In this document: positions 62,148-64,000 of the stretch, piece after piece
Layout of the letters: every line of letters starts with the position of its first letter
How positions within the stretch are numbered: the first letter of the stretch is position 1
Notes under the pieces: generated by a model
What the model saw: the letters and a program-made list of their open reading frames with translations, nothing else
What the model was told of the DNA's origin: nothing
Database searches by the model: none
Assembly: GCF_003033885.1 (NCBI RefSeq)
Contig: NZ_CP024081.1
Location: 2,109,787 to 2,173,786 of the forward strand
Direction of reading: 5' to 3'
DNA from: Pseudomonas rhizophila
GTDB lineage: Bacteria; Pseudomonadota; Gammaproteobacteria; Pseudomonadales; Pseudomonadaceae
DNA length: 64,000 nt
Program-made: the position numbers and the translations under genes

Positions 62148-63108
62148 GGCGGGTCCGTCCGGCAAACACCAGATAACTGATCACCAAAAGCCACAACAAG
62201 GCGCCGACCGTGTATTTGGTCGCGGCTGTCACGGCGCTGGAGGACCAGTACGCTTCGATGAACGCGGCAATCAGCAGCAACAGCATCACGCCGCCGATCA
62301 TCAGCACGCTTTTGCCGGCGGCGATCCGCAAGGCCTCGCCTCGGGTGAGGCGCCCCGGCGCGATCAACGCCCAGCCCAGTTGCAGGCCGGCGGCGCCGGC
62401 CAACGTGATGGCAGTGAGTTCGAAGGCGCCGTGGCCGATGACGAACGACCAGAACGTCCCACCCGAGCCGATCTGGGTCAGATGCCCGGCCACCGCACCA
62501 ATGGTCAGGCCGTTGAAAAACAGGAAGAACGCGCTACCCAGGCCAAACATCAAGCCACTGGCGAATGTCTGAAAGGCGATGCCGATGTTGTGCATGATGT
62601 AGTAGCCGAACATGACCCAGTCTTGGCTGGCGGCCCGCTCGATCGAACGCCCCAGGTGCCCGCTGGCCGGGTCGTACATGCCACGTATCTGGCTGACTTC
62701 CTCGACGCTCAACAGGCTGTAGACCAGCTCGGGAAACAGATAGACCAGCAGCCCGATGCCGATCAGGCTACCCATGAACATCGCTCCGGCGGCCAGTACG
62801 AAACGCCATTGTTCCCGCACGAGTCGGGGGAAACCGGCCAGGATGAAAGTCGAAAGGCTGGTCGATGGCCGGCTGCGATCCCGATAGAGTTGCTGGTGAC
62901 CGCGCAGCGCCAACTGCTGCAGCGTGTCGACCAGCAGGCTGCTGTAACCCCGTGCCTGGGCCAGCGCCAGATGCTGACAAAGCCTGCGGTAGGCAGGAGG
63001 AAAGTCACTGCTTTGGGGCACGTTACGACTGCGCTCCAGTTGATCGAGTTGTCGGGACAGTCGGTCCCATTCGCCTTGGTGGCGGCTTTCGAACAGACTT
63101 TGTTTCAT
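62134..63108 (-). CDS. Stage II sporulation protein M-like membrane protein
   Basis: This 324-aa protein has a cytoplasmic N-terminal helical domain. Five or six transmembrane segments follow from about residue 100, with the SpoIIM-family pattern GYYIMHNIGIAFQTFASGLM...GHGAFELTAI. In non-sporulating bacteria such proteins occur with RDD and MoxR/DUF58 genes and are of unknown role. It overlaps the RDD gene by 4 bp. Confidence 0.85.
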   Translation of the reverse strand: MKQSLFESRHQGEWDRLSRQLDQLERSRNVPQSSDFPPAYRRLCQHLALAQARGYSSLLVDTLQQLALRGHQQLYRDRSRPSTSLSTFILAGFPRLVREQWRFVLAAGAMFMGSLIGIGLLVYLFPELVYSLLSVEEVSQIRGMYDPASGHLGRSIERAASQDWVMFGYYIMHNIGIAFQTFASGLMFGLGSAFFLFFNGLTIGAVAGHLTQIGSGGTFWSFVIGHGAFELTAITLAGAAGLQLGWALIAPGRLTRGEALRIAAGKSVLMIGGVMLLLLIAAFIEAYWSSSAVTAATKYTVGALLWLLVISYLVFAGRTRHASE

Positions 63109-63830
63109 GTCGGCCCCAGCAGGCCACGGGCGATGCCATTGAGTTCGGCCACGGCTCTGGGGGCCTGGACGTTCAGTGGCGCGGCCAGGATGCTCGCCAG
63201 TTCGTTGACCCGCGCTTGGGACAGTTCAGCCTGGCGTTCAGCGAAACCCAGCACGGCGCGTTGCTCGTTCAGGCTCAGGGTAAAGGGCGGTCGTATCGAC
63301 TGCGCCAGGGGCAGCGCGGGACGTTTGACCGGTTGCTCGCGATACACCACCAGGGTGCCGGCGGCCAGGTCTCCCAGGCGTTTGAAGGCAGGATGTTGCA
63401 GGCAACTGATTGCCCCGAAGGTGTAGCCGAAGGGCAGCATGTCGACAAAACGCAGCAGGTTGCGGATCAGTGAAGCGGACCAGCCGATAGGCCTGCCGTC
63501 GTCCTGCACCACTCGCAACCCCATGATCTGCTTGCCGGGGGAGCGCCCCTGGTTCAGCACCTCGAACAGCACCATGTACCACCAACTGACAACGAACAGC
63601 AGGATGGAGCCCAGGCCAATGCCCAGCTCACCAAAAAACGCCAGGATGATGAACACCAGCCCCAGGACCAGCCCGCGTATGCCCAGGTCGATGGCAAAGG
63701 CCAGCGCACGAGGCATCAACCCCGCCGGGCGCAGCGGCAGGTCGATGCCTTCGGGCGTTTCAACCTGATACCGCGTATCGAGTGGCGGGGGCAGCTTCGC
63801 GTTCCTTTGCAGTGCTGGTCTCTCGAGCAT
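63105..63830 (-). CDS. RDD-family membrane protein
   Basis: This 241-aa protein has the RDD domain near the start (RPAGLMPRALAFAIDLGIRG) and two or three membrane segments. The conserved loop NQGRSPGKQIMGLRVV and the end motif RLGDLAAGTLVVY are both present. It is the first gene of the cluster, running toward DUF58. ATG 63830 is preferred because it has AGG upstream; a TTG start at 63902 is possible. Its function is unknown; RDD proteins are often small transporters or membrane regulators. Confidence 0.82.
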   Translation of the reverse strand: MLERPALQRNAKLPPPLDTRYQVETPEGIDLPLRPAGLMPRALAFAIDLGIRGLVLGLVFIILAFFGELGIGLGSILLFVVSWWYMVLFEVLNQGRSPGKQIMGLRVVQDDGRPIGWSASLIRNLLRFVDMLPFGYTFGAISCLQHPAFKRLGDLAAGTLVVYREQPVKRPALPLAQSIRPPFTLSLNEQRAVLGFAERQAELSQARVNELASILAAPLNVQAPRAVAELNGIARGLLGPT

Positions 63831-63972
63831 GGGCAACCTGAGTGATGGGCCGGTTCGAACGTTCAGTCTCGGTCCCGATGCTAGCAGTCTTCGTGCGGGC
63901 AAACGACATAACTATGTATGTCATTTCATGGCTTGCCACAGGATTCAGGGCCCGAACACAAAAGCAGAACCC

Positions 63973-64000
63973 CTGTGGGAGCGAGCCTGCTCGCGATGAC
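63973..64000. repeat. REP, GTGGGAGCGAGC type (runs off the window)
   Basis: TGTGGGAGCGAGCCTGCTCG lies at the window edge; its partner copy, if any, is outside. Confidence 0.85.

Overview
The window reads as chromosomal DNA of a fluorescent Pseudomonas (P. fluorescens group). The grounds are high GC and GC-rich codon use throughout, genus-typical versions of MetE, pyruvate kinase, class I fumarase, KgtP and a MoxR/DUF58 cluster, and more than a dozen intergenic REP/REPIN palindromes of the two kinds common in that group (cores GTGGGAGCGAGCCTGCTCGC and GTGGCGAGGGGATTTATCCC). No rRNA, tRNA, CRISPR array, integrase or transposase was seen.

Layout. 1-8510: the 3' end of metE, a secreted alpha/beta hydrolase, a LysR regulator divergent from a ThDP 2-oxoacid decarboxylase plus aldehyde dehydrogenase pair, an AraC regulator divergent from small genes, and a flavin reductase-like protein. 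8800-9300: a small secreted protein made almost wholly of a 13-residue repeat. 9603-20338: an alpha-ketoglutarate permease (kgtP) with a candidate sigma-54 promoter and two dyad enhancer sites; a four-gene CS1/CFA-I type fimbrial operon (chaperone, pilin, usher, tip) with a nearby XRE-type regulator; and a DctB/DctD (MifS/MifR-like) two-component system, the natural candidate to act at the kgtP sigma-54 promoter.

20416-56882: the accessory core, a toxin complex (Tc) locus in two divergent halves separated by about 10 kb of housekeeping genes. The minus-strand half is tcdB (TcB) followed by two tccC genes with the same RHS shell but unrelated C-terminal cargo. The plus-strand half is a ten-repeat Ig-like protein, then a tight operon of a split TcA (1210 and 1361 aa), a 1589-aa protein with a CBM-like N-terminus and many invasin-like Ig modules, and a 325-aa partial duplicate of it. 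Subunit sizes resemble the Yersinia entomophaga YenTc set, but giant Ig proteins stand where YenTc carries chitinases. The same 20-bp lux-box-like dyad lies 70-120 bp upstream of tcdB, of the Ig-repeat gene, of the TcA operon and of a degraded gene remnant, suggesting coordinated control, possibly by a LuxR-type regulator encoded elsewhere.

Between the Tc halves lie fumarase, a diguanylate cyclase with a ferredoxin-reductase-like protein and an enoyl-CoA isomerase-like protein, a 135-bp-period REPIN array, pyruvate kinase, a small lipoprotein, a PilZ protein and a rearranged relic of a second PilZ gene. From 56899 to the end is a compact minus-strand cluster: RDD, SpoIIM-like, DUF4129, DUF4350, MoxR ATPase and DUF58.
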